Shown one piece after another: positions 7,446 to 15,314 of a stretch of 26,984 bases of DNA (the stretch's first letter is position 1; each line of letters opens with the position of its first letter). Made by a program: the position numbers and the translations under genes. A model generated the notes under the pieces. The model was not told the origin of the DNA. It ran no database searches and saw nothing but the letters and a program-made list of their open reading frames with translations. The stretch comes from JAGLRQ01 sp965369805 (GTDB taxonomy: Bacteria; Auribacterota; UBA6266): assembly GCA_965369805.1 (NCBI GenBank), contig CBDURG010000009.1:1-26984 (forward strand). The letters are read 5' to 3'.

Positions 7446-7694
7446 ATGGAAAAACGTTTAGGGTTTGTAGGAATCATCATTGAAGACAGAAAAAGACAGG
7501 CATCTCAGGTTAATGAAGTACTTTCTGTGTATGGGGATGTTATTGTTGCCCGTATGGGCCTTCCCTATAGGGAGAAGATTTGCAGTGTTATTACGCTTAT
7601 TGTGGACACAACAACAGATGAACTTGGAGCATTGACGGGTAAACTTGGTCAAATCCCCGGAATTTCTGTTAAATCAGCTTTAGCTAAGGAATAA
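7446..7694 (+). CDS. TM1266-type iron-only hydrogenase system putative regulator
   Basis: An 82-residue ACT/NikR-C-like ferredoxin-fold protein: KRLGFVGIIIEDRKRQASQV, then a central VARMGLPYREKICSVITLIV and C-terminal GKLGQIPGISVKSALAKE. This matches the small 'iron-only hydrogenase system regulator' family typified by TM1266, found almost only beside hydEFG genes. Its molecular function is not established; regulation is inferred from the fold and location. The start at 7446 has TGAGGAGA upstream. It begins 22 bases after the terminator and is separated from hydF by 2 bases, so it leads the maturation unit. Confidence 0.85.
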   Translation: MEKRLGFVGIIIEDRKRQASQVNEVLSVYGDVIVARMGLPYREKICSVITLIVDTTTDELGALTGKLGQIPGISVKSALAKE

Positions 7695-7696
7695 AT

Positions 7697-8965
7697 ATGT
7701 CTGTTTTAGTTGAACGCGACCATATCGGGATATTTGGAAGAATGAATGTGGGGAAAAGCTCTGTTATGAATCTTTTAACCCAACAGGAAACATCCATTAT
7801 AGATCCGACTCCCGGGACGACATCAGATACAAAATACGCGCTTTCGGAAATACACCGTATTGGCCCGGTCAAAATATATGATACCGCGGGAGTTGATGAA
7901 CCCAGCCTGCTTGGGGATAAAAAGCGCAAAAAAGTATTTAATGATATTAAAGAATGTGACCTTGCCCTTATTATGATAAACCCGGCTTTCATTGAGTTTA
8001 AAAGCGAAGAGGGCCTTATAAAAAAAGCAAGAGAATTAGATAAACAGATACTTATAATCTATAACATCTTTAATGACAATGACGGGAAGAAAAGAAGAGA
8101 ATGCGAGCGGAAAAATCCAGTTTTGCGGTTTTGTAAAAAGATTACGTTAAAAGCAAATGATGAAAGATATAGAAAAGAACTGATAGATTTTATAATTACT
8201 AATTTTAAATCAAAGAATCAAAAACACGAACTTTTCCCATTCCTTGAGAAAGATGAGTATTATGTTTTAATTATACCCATGGACGCGGAAACTCCGTCCG
8301 GAAGGTATTTAAGGCCGCAGGCAATGTCAGAAGAGTATATAACAAGGAATTGGGCATACCCGGTATCGTTCAGGCTGGATCTCGCGAAAGCAAGGTCTGA
8401 AATAAAGGAAGAAAGAGAATCCGAAAAGAAAAGGTTTAACAGTTTTTTAAATGATTTTAAAAAAAGGCCGAAAGCCATGATAACCGATTCTCAGGCAATG
8501 GATATTATGAACAGATGGTGCCCTGAGGATATTATGCTTACAACCTTTTCTATTACGATGATTAACTATATTTCGCGTGGTAAACTTAAAGAATTTATTG
8601 AAGGGATAAATACCCTTAAAAACTTGAAAAGCGGAGACAGGGTTTTGGTGGTTGAAGCGTGTAACCACTCCCGTATAGGAGAAGATATAGGAACAGTCCA
8701 AATACCGAATTATTTTAAAGAGCATTTTAAAGGGATTGTTTTAGAACATAATTTCGGGCGGGAATTTCAGGAAAATGAAAATCTCAAACACTATAAGCTT
8801 ATTATCCACTGCGGTGGCTGCATGATAAGTTCCCAAAAACTGCTTGCAAGAATTCACGAGCTTGAAGCTGTTGGTATACCTTTTACAAATTACGGGCTTT
8901 TTTTAGCGTATCTTCAAGGCCGAGAAGCATTAAATAAAGTAATAAAACCGTGGAACCTGTGTTGA
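7697..8965 (+). CDS. hydF: [FeFe]-hydrogenase maturation GTPase HydF
   Basis: A 422-residue scaffold protein that receives the 2Fe subcluster made by HydE and HydG and delivers it to HydA. The N-terminal GTPase domain shows the P-loop GRMNVGKSS (G1, about residues 14-22), the PTPGTTSD switch region (G2), DTAG (G3) and an NIFND stretch near the G4 position. A dimerisation domain follows, then the C-terminal cluster domain with the diagnostic C322-x-H324-x46-H371-C372-x2-C375. All expected ligands are present. Length and domain order fit the family. It starts 2 bases after the TM1266-like gene and is followed by hydG after 16 bases. Confidence 0.95.
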   Translation: MSVLVERDHIGIFGRMNVGKSSVMNLLTQQETSIIDPTPGTTSDTKYALSEIHRIGPVKIYDTAGVDEPSLLGDKKRKKVFNDIKECDLALIMINPAFIEFKSEEGLIKKARELDKQILIIYNIFNDNDGKKRRECERKNPVLRFCKKITLKANDERYRKELIDFIITNFKSKNQKHELFPFLEKDEYYVLIIPMDAETPSGRYLRPQAMSEEYITRNWAYPVSFRLDLAKARSEIKEERESEKKRFNSFLNDFKKRPKAMITDSQAMDIMNRWCPEDIMLTTFSITMINYISRGKLKEFIEGINTLKNLKSGDRVLVVEACNHSRIGEDIGTVQIPNYFKEHFKGIVLEHNFGREFQENENLKHYKLIIHCGGCMISSQKLLARIHELEAVGIPFTNYGLFLAYLQGREALNKVIKPWNLC

Positions 8966-8981
8966 TGGGGAGATAAAAACA

Positions 8982-10475
8982 ATGGATACAATAATTAAAA
9001 CAAAAGATTGGGCGGCAGGCAGGATAAAAGAAGATGAAATTAAGAAGTATATGGATAACGGCAGGGATTTTATTGATGATTCCGGAATCATTGAAACACT
9101 TAAGTTAAATAAAAATGCGGAACCTTCAAGAATAATGGAAATTTTAAAAAAATCGCTTGCCGTTGAAACCCTGACACCGGATGAGACCGCACTTTTATTA
9201 AACGTTAATGATAAAGATATGCTGGATGAAATGGAAAAAACAGCGGCTGAGGTAAAAAGGAAGGTTTACGATAACCGTATCGTTACTTTCGCGCCCCTTT
9301 ATCTGGGAAATAAATGTGTAAATAACTGTTTTTACTGCGGTTTTCGATCAGAGAATGACAGTTCCAGCCGGAGAGTCCTGAAATTTAATGAAGTAAAAAA
9401 AGAAATTGAAGTTTTGACAGGAAAAATTGGACACAAAAGGCTTGTTGTGGTTTACGGTGAACATCCTTCAATGGATATAGACTATATGGCCGGAAGCATA
9501 AAAGCAATTTACAGTGTAAGTGTTCAAACCAAAAAAGGGCATAGTGAAATAAGAAGGGTTAACGTAAACGCGCCTCCGCTTTCTGTAAGCGAGCTAAGGA
9601 AATTAAAAGAAGCTGGAATAGGTACTTATCAGGTATTTCAGGAAACCTATAATCATCAAGCCTACGCAAATGTGCATCCCGTTAATACAATAAAAGGCAA
9701 CTACCGTTGGCGCCTTTATTCAATGCACCGTGCAATGGAGGCGGGTGTGGATGATGTTGGAATAGGTGTGCTTTTTGGCCTTCATGATTGGCGTTTTGAA
9801 GTCATGGGCCTTTTATATCATGCTATAGAACTTGAAAAAAAATTTGGGATAGGTCCTCATACAATTTCTTTCCCGCGCCTTGAACCGGCTGAAAATACCC
9901 CCTTTACAAAAAACAATCAAAATAGTGTTAGTGATGAAGATTTCAAAAAGCTTATAACTGTTATAAGGCTTTCAGTGCCTTATACAGGGATGATAATAAC
10001 GGCGAGGGAAACAAGAGAATTGAGGAAAGAATCTTTCCGCCTTGGTGTTACTCAAACCGATGCATCTTCACGTATAGGAATTGGCGCCTACAACGAGGGC
10101 AATACCTGCCAGGAAGGTAAGAAACAACAGTTTTTCCTGGGTGATACAAGGTCTCTGGATGAGGTAATAAAGGAACTTGCTGAGATGGGATATATTACTT
10201 CTTTTTGTACTGCCGGATACCGGTGCGGAAGGACTGGCCTGAAGATAATGAATCTTTTAAGGACAGGTACAGAAGGTAAATTCTGTAAACAAAATGCTGT
10301 TCTTACTTTCAGGGAATGGCTTGATGATTTTGCGAGCCCGCAGACTCTTGAAATCGGGGGAAAGCTTATAAGCAAAGAGATTGAAGAGATAAAATCGAGG
10401 ATGCCGAAATTTTATGGCGAATTTATAAATTACTATAATCGCGTTAAATCAGGTGAAAGGGATATATATGTTTAA
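8982..10475 (+). CDS. hydG: [FeFe]-hydrogenase maturation radical SAM tyrosine lyase HydG, variant C-terminal cluster motif
   Basis: A 497-residue radical SAM enzyme that cleaves tyrosine and builds the Fe(CO)2CN synthon for the H-cluster. The radical SAM motif is C112-x3-C116-x2-C119 (NKCVNNCFYCGF). GIGVLFGLHDWRFEVMGL and the ETRELR region are typical of HydG/ThiH. The auxiliary-cluster domain at the C-terminus normally has C-x2-C-x22-C; here it reads C409-T-A-G412-Y-R-C415 and C435, so the second ligand is Gly with the 22-residue spacing to the last Cys preserved, and a Cys sits three residues later. I checked this codon by codon (tgt act gcc gga tac cgg tgc). Whether C415 substitutes is unknown. 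The protein is slightly longer than well-studied HydG (about 470). A gap of 15 bases separates it from hydE. Confidence 0.93.
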   Translation: MDTIIKTKDWAAGRIKEDEIKKYMDNGRDFIDDSGIIETLKLNKNAEPSRIMEILKKSLAVETLTPDETALLLNVNDKDMLDEMEKTAAEVKRKVYDNRIVTFAPLYLGNKCVNNCFYCGFRSENDSSSRRVLKFNEVKKEIEVLTGKIGHKRLVVVYGEHPSMDIDYMAGSIKAIYSVSVQTKKGHSEIRRVNVNAPPLSVSELRKLKEAGIGTYQVFQETYNHQAYANVHPVNTIKGNYRWRLYSMHRAMEAGVDDVGIGVLFGLHDWRFEVMGLLYHAIELEKKFGIGPHTISFPRLEPAENTPFTKNNQNSVSDEDFKKLITVIRLSVPYTGMIITARETRELRKESFRLGVTQTDASSRIGIGAYNEGNTCQEGKKQQFFLGDTRSLDEVIKELAEMGYITSFCTAGYRCGRTGLKIMNLLRTGTEGKFCKQNAVLTFREWLDDFASPQTLEIGGKLISKEIEEIKSRMPKFYGEFINYYNRVKSGERDIYV

Positions 10476-10490
10476 CACCAGAGTTAAAAA

Positions 10491-11513
10491 ATGAGAAAGA
10501 GTCAAATAATTGATTGTTTAAAATCGAAGAAAACTCAACAACTCTTTGAGCTTGCCGATAAGACGCGCAAAAAGCATTGTGGTAACGAGGTTCATTTAAG
10601 AGGAATTATTGAATTTTCGAACTACTGCGAGAGAGATTGTGTGTACTGTGGTTTATGTAAAAGCAATAGGAAGCTGTATCGATATCGATTGAGTATGGAT
10701 GAAATATTTCGTGTAGCAAAAAGAGCAGAAGAACTTCAGTGTAAAACAATAGTGTTGCAATCAGGAGAAGACAAATATTATAAGATTGATGATTTATGCG
10801 CGTTGATAAGAAAGATAAAAAAAGAAGTTGATTGCGCGATTACACTTTCTATTGGAGAAAGAACATATGAAGAATATAAACAGTTAAAAGAAGCGGGAAC
10901 AGACAGGTATTTGCTTAAATTTGAAACATCTGATGAAGGATTATACCGAAAGTTAAAGCCTGATTCATCATACGCGCGAAGGTTGCTTTGTCTTAAGCAG
11001 TTAAAAGAATTGGGGTATCAGGTTGGTTCCGGAAACATGGTAGGGCTGCCTGGACAAACACTTGATATATTGGCCGGGGATATCCTTTTAATGAAGGAAT
11101 TAGCGTTAGATATGATAGGAATAGGCCCTTTTATTTCCCATCCTGAGACATTGCTCAAGCATGTAAAAGGGGGAACCTTGGAAATGGTACTAAAAACAGT
11201 TGCTCTGGCACGAATAGTAACATGTGATACACATATTCCCGCGACTACGGCAGTGGGATCTATTGATCCTCTGGGGAGACAAAAGGCATTGCAGTGTGGT
11301 GCAAATGTAATAATGCCGAATTTAAGCCCTCAGGAAAACAGGGAGTATTACCAGATATATCCCAATAAGATCTGTATTAATGATCAACCGGGTGATTGCT
11401 GTGTGTGTATTGGAACGATGGTTAAGTCATTAGGTAGAACTATTTCTGGAGATTATGGGCATAGTTTGTGTAATCTCACTCAAACAACAAAAATAAATAG
11501 AGCAAACGGATAA
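10491..11513 (+). CDS. hydE: [FeFe]-hydrogenase maturation radical SAM protein HydE
   Basis: A 340-residue radical SAM TIM-barrel protein, the usual length for HydE, which acts on the HydG-derived iron-cysteine complex on the way to the 2Fe subcluster. Motifs: C46-x3-C50-x2-C53 (NYCERDCVYCGL), an SGED stretch (TIVLQSGEDKYY), KFETSDEGLYRKLKPDSSY, the NMVGLPGQT and GIGPFISHPET stretches, and TTAVGSIDPLGRQKALQCGANVIMPN, all typical of HydE. A Cys cluster near the C-terminus (GDCCVCIG) lies where some HydE proteins carry a second, non-essential [4Fe-4S] site. It is the last recognisable hydrogenase gene. Confidence 0.93.
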   Translation: MRKSQIIDCLKSKKTQQLFELADKTRKKHCGNEVHLRGIIEFSNYCERDCVYCGLCKSNRKLYRYRLSMDEIFRVAKRAEELQCKTIVLQSGEDKYYKIDDLCALIRKIKKEVDCAITLSIGERTYEEYKQLKEAGTDRYLLKFETSDEGLYRKLKPDSSYARRLLCLKQLKELGYQVGSGNMVGLPGQTLDILAGDILLMKELALDMIGIGPFISHPETLLKHVKGGTLEMVLKTVALARIVTCDTHIPATTAVGSIDPLGRQKALQCGANVIMPNLSPQENREYYQIYPNKICINDQPGDCCVCIGTMVKSLGRTISGDYGHSLCNLTQTTKINRANG

Positions 11514-11550
11514 AAATATTGTTTTTTAGCTGAAAGAGGGAGAAGTAAGG

Positions 11551-12723
11551 GTGAAAAGGTTTTTTATTTTATTGGCTGGTGTAATGATTCAGGTTTGCCT
11601 GGGAGGAATTTATGCATGGAGTGTTTTTGTTAAACCATTAATAAATGAATTTCAGTTTAGCATTGCCCAGACCCAGCTTATTTTTGGCGTGATAATCGCT
11701 ACATTTAGTTTGTCAATGATTCTTGCGGGAAGATTGCAGGATAAACACGGTCCTAAAATAATTGCCTTTATAGGAGGTTTATTATTCGGAACAGGATACA
11801 TTGCAGCTTCTTTATCAAGGGGAAACTTTTTGTTCTTACTGATATTTTTGGGGTTTATTGGCGGTGCTGGAATCGGTTTTGGATATGTATGTCCCCTGGC
11901 AACCGGAATTAAGTGGTTTCCTAAACAAAAGGGTTTAATAACTGGAATAAGTGTGGCTGGTTTTGGGGGCGGAGCAGTATTGTTGTCGACTGTTTCACAA
12001 TATTTAATAACTGCCGGCTGGAGTATCTTAGAAATATTCTTGTGGATTGGAATATCTTATGGGATTGTTGTCTGTTTGTGCGCCTTGGTTCTTTCGGTCC
12101 CTGACGATAAGGGAGTTCAAAAAAAGGTTGCCCCTTCATTTACTCATCTATTAAGAGATGGATATTTTTGGGCTCTTTTTACAGGAATGTTTGCGGGGAC
12201 CTTCAGCGGATTACTTGTTGTGGGAAACTTGAAACCTTTTGGAATATTCTTAGGTTTTTCCGAAGGCGCCGCCTTTTTTTCTATCACTGTCTTCGCTTTT
12301 GGAAATGCTGCCGGTCGAATTTCCTGGGGCTGGATATGCGATCGTATTGGAGATGTTAAAGCCATTGTTTTTTCTCTGCTTTTACAGGCCGCCGGGTTAT
12401 TGCTGATTTTATATTCAGGAAACTCTAAGTGGTTATTTGCCGGTTTAATTATAATTCTCGGTTTTAATTTTGGCGCCTGTTTTGTTTTATATGCCACAGG
12501 GGCCGCTCATAGATATGGCCGTCATGTTCTTGGAAGTGTATATTCGCTGATATTTCTTTCTTATGGAATTTCAGGAATTGCCGGCCCGTTTGTTGGCGGA
12601 TGGATATACGATATAACCCAAAATTATGTTCCGGCTTTTTATACTGCCGCTGCGCTTTGTGTCTTGGGGAGTATTTGTTTTATCATTCTTTCCAATTTAA
12701 CCGGTCACGGCAAAAAAACATAG
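11551..12723 (+). CDS. MFS transporter, OFA (oxalate/formate antiporter)-type
   Basis: A 390-residue protein with twelve predicted membrane helices. The OFA-family features GGIYAWSVFVKPL in helix 1, GRLQDKHGP in the loop between helices 2 and 3, and GIGFGYVCPLATGIKWFPKQ followed by KGLITGISVAGFGGGA in helices 4-5 place it in the oxalate/formate antiporter branch of the major facilitator superfamily. Substrates of most OFA members are unknown; they include monocarboxylates. The start is GTG at 11551 with GAGGGAG about 8 bases upstream. It lies 37 bases after hydE without a visible terminator, so it may be transcribed with the hydrogenase genes; a link to fermentation-acid transport is only suggestive. 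Confidence 0.85.
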   Translation: MKRFFILLAGVMIQVCLGGIYAWSVFVKPLINEFQFSIAQTQLIFGVIIATFSLSMILAGRLQDKHGPKIIAFIGGLLFGTGYIAASLSRGNFLFLLIFLGFIGGAGIGFGYVCPLATGIKWFPKQKGLITGISVAGFGGGAVLLSTVSQYLITAGWSILEIFLWIGISYGIVVCLCALVLSVPDDKGVQKKVAPSFTHLLRDGYFWALFTGMFAGTFSGLLVVGNLKPFGIFLGFSEGAAFFSITVFAFGNAAGRISWGWICDRIGDVKAIVFSLLLQAAGLLLILYSGNSKWLFAGLIIILGFNFGACFVLYATGAAHRYGRHVLGSVYSLIFLSYGISGIAGPFVGGWIYDITQNYVPAFYTAAALCVLGSICFIILSNLTGHGKKT

Positions 12724-12729
12724 ATAATG

Positions 12730-12759
12730 TTGGTAAAAGGTTTTTACATCCTGTAGAAT
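12730..12759 (+). promoter_or_regulatory. Candidate promoter for the split-barrel/ferritin/permease operon
   Basis: TTGGTA (12730-12735), 18 bases, then TAGAAT (12754-12759) gives an acceptable sigma70-type promoter just after the transporter stop. Transcription from about 12766 would produce a ~160-nt untranslated leader before the next gene. Confidence 0.4.
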
Positions 12760-12765
12760 TACGGT

Positions 12766-12925
12766 GAAGAAGAACCCAATAACGGTTAAGGAAGAGCACG
12801 GTGAAAGTAACAATCAGATATTGGCTGAGGCCGGCAGCTCACTGCGAAGAAGGCTGCTGTAGCCTGTCTCGGGCAAGACTTTAAACTGCCCTGTCAGATT
12901 AGGCCGTAAGAGATGAGGGAAAGGC
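12766..12925 (+). ncRNA. Candidate structured leader RNA
   Basis: No open frame fits here, but the RNA would fold well. GGCT (12823-12826) pairs with AGCC (12861-12864), enclosing CGGCAGC (12832-12838) paired to GCTGCTG (12853-12859, one G-U). GGGCA (12871-12875) pairs with TGCCC (12887-12891). A GGCC at 12829 can alternatively pair with GGCC at 12902 near the ribosome site of the downstream gene. Three ACGGT copies stand at 12761, 12782 and 12798. It looks like a riboswitch or regulatory leader of unknown class. Confidence 0.4.
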
Positions 12926-13393
12926 ATGAACTTAACTGAAAATCTCAAAGAATTTTTTCTAAGGCAGGGGTTTGTTGTGATCTCTACTATAGGAAAAGAC
13001 GGGTTTCCTCATAATTCCTGTAAAGGTATAGTTAAGATAAAAAGTGATGGTAAAATATATCTGATCGACCTTTATGGTGAAAAAACATATGAAAATTTGA
13101 GGAACAATCCGAATATGTGTATTATGGCTGTGAATGAGAATGAATTCAAAGGATATTGCCTGAAAGGAAAGGCAAAAGAGGTTAGTGAAGATGAAATAGA
13201 TCCTGAGATTTTGGATGATTGGAAGGAAAAACTTCACGGCAGAATAACCGATAGGATAATAAATAGTGTAAGAGGGAAAAAAGGCCATCCTAACCATCCT
13301 GAAGCCTCAATGCCCCAGCCAAAACATCTTATCATTATGGAGGTAAACGAAATTATAGACCTCACTCCGGACCATATAAAAAACGTAGATTAA
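12926..13393 (+). CDS. Pyridoxamine-5'-phosphate-oxidase-like FMN-binding split-barrel protein
   Basis: A 155-residue small split-barrel flavin-binding protein: LKEFFLRQGFVVISTIGKDG at the N-terminus is the classic first strands of the PNPOx-like fold, followed by GIVKIKSDGKIYLIDLYGEKTYENLRNNP (the R-N-P turn before the next strand) and KGYCLKGKAKEVSEDE. The family covers pyridoxamine oxidase relatives, flavin reductases and haem-degrading enzymes; the real PNPOx catalytic set is not evident, so the substrate is unknown. The ribosome site is GAGGGAAAGG before the ATG. It is separated by 43 bases from the ferritin-like gene, with which it probably forms an operon downstream of the candidate structured leader. 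Confidence 0.75.
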   Translation: MNLTENLKEFFLRQGFVVISTIGKDGFPHNSCKGIVKIKSDGKIYLIDLYGEKTYENLRNNPNMCIMAVNENEFKGYCLKGKAKEVSEDEIDPEILDDWKEKLHGRITDRIINSVRGKKGHPNHPEASMPQPKHLIIMEVNEIIDLTPDHIKNVD

Positions 13394-13436
13394 TATGATT
13401 TAATATAATTTTTTAGGGATAAAGGAGGGCGGATAT

Positions 13437-13913
13437 ATGGGCAATGTGTTCGCTGGCAGTGAAGTTGTTGAAGTGGGAATCCAAATAGAGAAAAACGGTA
13501 GGGATTTTTACAGCGTACTGCTTGAAAAATCAAAGAGCGAGAAAGCGCGCGAGATATACAAGTATCTCTCCGCTGAAGAGGGAAAACACATAATTGCTTT
13601 TGAAAAAGTTCTTGAATTAATCCGTAATTATGAACCTGTGGAGTCATATCCGGGAGAATATTTTGCCTATTTGAAAGCGTTGGCCGGGGACTATGTCTTT
13701 ACCCTGAAAGACAAAGGTTCGGAAATAGCGGAAAAGATTAAAAGTGATAATGAGGCAGTTGATCTTGGCATCAAATTTGAGAAAGAGTCTATTGTCTTTT
13801 ATGAAGGCATGAAAAAAGTTGTGCCGGAGAGAGAACGCGGTGTAATTGACGCGCTTATCAATCAGGAAAAAAATCATTTGCTTAAACTTATTGAAATTAA
13901 AGATATCCTGTAA
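13437..13913 (+). CDS. Ferritin-like diiron (rubrerythrin-type) protein
   Basis: A 158-residue four-helix protein with two similar halves, each with the ferritin-like diiron signature: E18...Y25 and E48-x2-H51 (SAEEGKHIIAFEK) in the first, E115...Y122 and E144-x2-H147 (NQEKNHLLKLIEI) in the second. This gives a full carboxylate/His ligand set for two irons, as in the erythrin domain of rubrerythrin, but there is no rubredoxin domain. Such proteins reduce peroxide or handle iron in anaerobes. The start at 13437 has AAGGAGG eight bases upstream. The permease gene follows 18 bases later. The neighbours (flavoprotein and metal permease) fit an oxidative or metal stress unit. Confidence 0.8.
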   Translation: MGNVFAGSEVVEVGIQIEKNGRDFYSVLLEKSKSEKAREIYKYLSAEEGKHIIAFEKVLELIRNYEPVESYPGEYFAYLKALAGDYVFTLKDKGSEIAEKIKSDNEAVDLGIKFEKESIVFYEGMKKVVPERERGVIDALINQEKNHLLKLIEIKDIL

Positions 13914-13931
13914 TTAAGAACGGGTTTAATT

Positions 13932-15137
13932 ATGATGGTTTTTTTAAATGAAGTTGTTAAGCTGTGGCTTAATGTGGCGCCGTATTTACTGCTTGGAATA
14001 ATTATTGCGGGCGTTTTACATATTTTTATGGGAAAAGATTTTATAACCCGGCATCTTGGGAAACCCGGGTTTGCTTCCATATTAAAGGCAACAATTTTTG
14101 GAGTTCCTCTTCCGGTGTGTTCATGCGGGGTGATCCCCCTGGCGAGTTCTCTGAAAAAAGACGGAGCAAATACATCAAGTGTTCTAGCTTTTCTGGTTTC
14201 CACGCCTACCTCGGGTGTTGATTCAATTCTTGCCACATTTTCTTTAATGGGTTTATTGTTCGCGGTCTTCAGGCTTATTGGAGCTTTTGTCGCGGGATTA
14301 ACTGTTGGGATTACAGATTACCTGTTTGGAAACAGAGATAAGCAGGAGTCTTATATGGCAGATCATTCCCATCCTGAAATTACCGTTCAGATGAAAATCA
14401 GAGAGTTTTTTTATTATACCTTCCGGGAAATACCGAGGGATATCGGCAAATGGCTGCTTGTCGGAACTATTTTAGGGGGAGCCATTGCCGCGTTTGTGCC
14501 TGAAGATTTTTTTTCCGGCTATCTGGGGTTTCCGCTTGATTTTATTGTTGCTCTGCTTGTTGGTATCCCAATGTATGTTTGTGCTACAGGCTCTATTCCC
14601 ATAGCCGCGTCGCTTATTATGAAGGGGTTTTCTCCCGGCGCCGGACTGGTATTTCTGATAGTAGGCCCTGCTACCAACGCGATAACCCTTTCTTTTGTAA
14701 GGGCGAAATTAGGGAAAAAGTCTTTTTATCTTTATTTAATGAGTATAGTTTTAACAGCTGTGGTTCTTGCTTTGTTTTTTAACGGTATCTGGGCGGCCCT
14801 GGGTAAGAATGTTAGTCTTATTGCCGGACACGGTAAGATTATTCCTTACTGGATAAAACTTGGTTCAGGAATAGTGTTGCTCTCTCTTATAGCAAGTACT
14901 TTTTTGAACAGAGGAAGCCGTATGGAGAAGCCGGACATGGAGTTGGAAGTGCCCGATCTTCATTGTAAGAGTTGTAAGATTAAAGTTGAAAACAGTCTCC
15001 GCGGGATTAACGGATTAGAAAAGGTATTAGTTGACATAGAAAATAAGGCCGTAAAAATAAAAGGTAGTGTTAACAGGGAAGAAGTGTTAGATAAAATAAA
15101 AGAAGCGGGATATAATCCTCTAACACCTAACACCTAA
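13932..15137 (+). CDS. SO_0444-type metal efflux permease with C-terminal HMA domain
   Basis: A 401-residue inner-membrane permease (DUF318/UPF0718 family) with about eight to nine helices. Two related motifs mark the halves: PLPVCSCGVIPLASSLKKDG and later GIPMYVCATGSIPIAASLIM. VSTPTSGVDS and VGPATNAITLSF follow each, as in the SO_0444 family proposed to export copper or zinc. Residues from about 337 to 398 form a heavy-metal-associated domain with metal-binding C345-x2-C348 (DLHCKSCKIKVE) and GYNPLTP at the end. The ATG at 13932 is immediately followed by another ATG at 13935; either may be used, and the ribosome site is weak, which suggests translational coupling with the ferritin-like gene. 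The metal is not identifiable from sequence. Confidence 0.82.
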   Translation: MMVFLNEVVKLWLNVAPYLLLGIIIAGVLHIFMGKDFITRHLGKPGFASILKATIFGVPLPVCSCGVIPLASSLKKDGANTSSVLAFLVSTPTSGVDSILATFSLMGLLFAVFRLIGAFVAGLTVGITDYLFGNRDKQESYMADHSHPEITVQMKIREFFYYTFREIPRDIGKWLLVGTILGGAIAAFVPEDFFSGYLGFPLDFIVALLVGIPMYVCATGSIPIAASLIMKGFSPGAGLVFLIVGPATNAITLSFVRAKLGKKSFYLYLMSIVLTAVVLALFFNGIWAALGKNVSLIAGHGKIIPYWIKLGSGIVLLSLIASTFLNRGSRMEKPDMELEVPDLHCKSCKIKVENSLRGINGLEKVLVDIENKAVKIKGSVNREEVLDKIKEAGYNPLTPNT

Positions 15138-15144
15138 TTATTAC

Positions 15145-15173
15145 TTGTAAAAACACCTGCTCTCTCATATAAT
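15145..15173 (+). promoter_or_regulatory. Promoter of tRNA-Glu
   Basis: TTGTAA (15145-15150), exactly 17 bases, then a perfect TATAAT (15168-15173), 21 bases before the mature tRNA start. Confidence 0.75.
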
Positions 15174-15194
15174 CCTGATTTGATTTTAATCAGT

Positions 15195-15271
15195 GCCCCC
15201 ATCGTCTAGTGGCCTAGGATACATGGTTCTCATCCATGAGACCGCGGGTTCGAATCCCGCTGGGGGTGCCA
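15195..15271 (+). tRNA. tRNA-Glu (anticodon CTC), CCA encoded
   Basis: The cloverleaf is complete. The acceptor GCCCCCA/TGGGGGT includes the G1-U72 wobble common in tRNA-Glu, followed by discriminator G and an encoded CCA. The anticodon stem CATGG/CCATG holds the loop TTCTCAT (anticodon CTC), and the T-arm is GCGGG-TTCGAAT-CCCGC. Its own promoter and terminator make it a stand-alone transcript. Confidence 0.97.
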
Positions 15272-15276
15272 GAGAT

Positions 15277-15314
15277 AAAAAAACAGGGAAACACTTCGGC
15301 TGCCCTGTTTTTTT
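15277..15314. terminator. Bidirectional intrinsic terminator
   Basis: A run of A, then ACAGGG, a 14-base loop region, CCCTGT and a T run (15308-15314) form a hairpin that works in both directions: it ends the tRNA-Glu transcript on + and the convergent radical SAM gene, whose stop codon is at 15313-15315, on -. Confidence 0.82.

Noticed and set aside
12790..12890. Loose similarity to a cobalamin riboswitch (GGTGAAA, CACTG, AGCC...TGCC)
   Set aside because: The B12 box and the invariant core do not align over any length; the downstream genes are not B12-related. Kept only as an unclassified structured leader.
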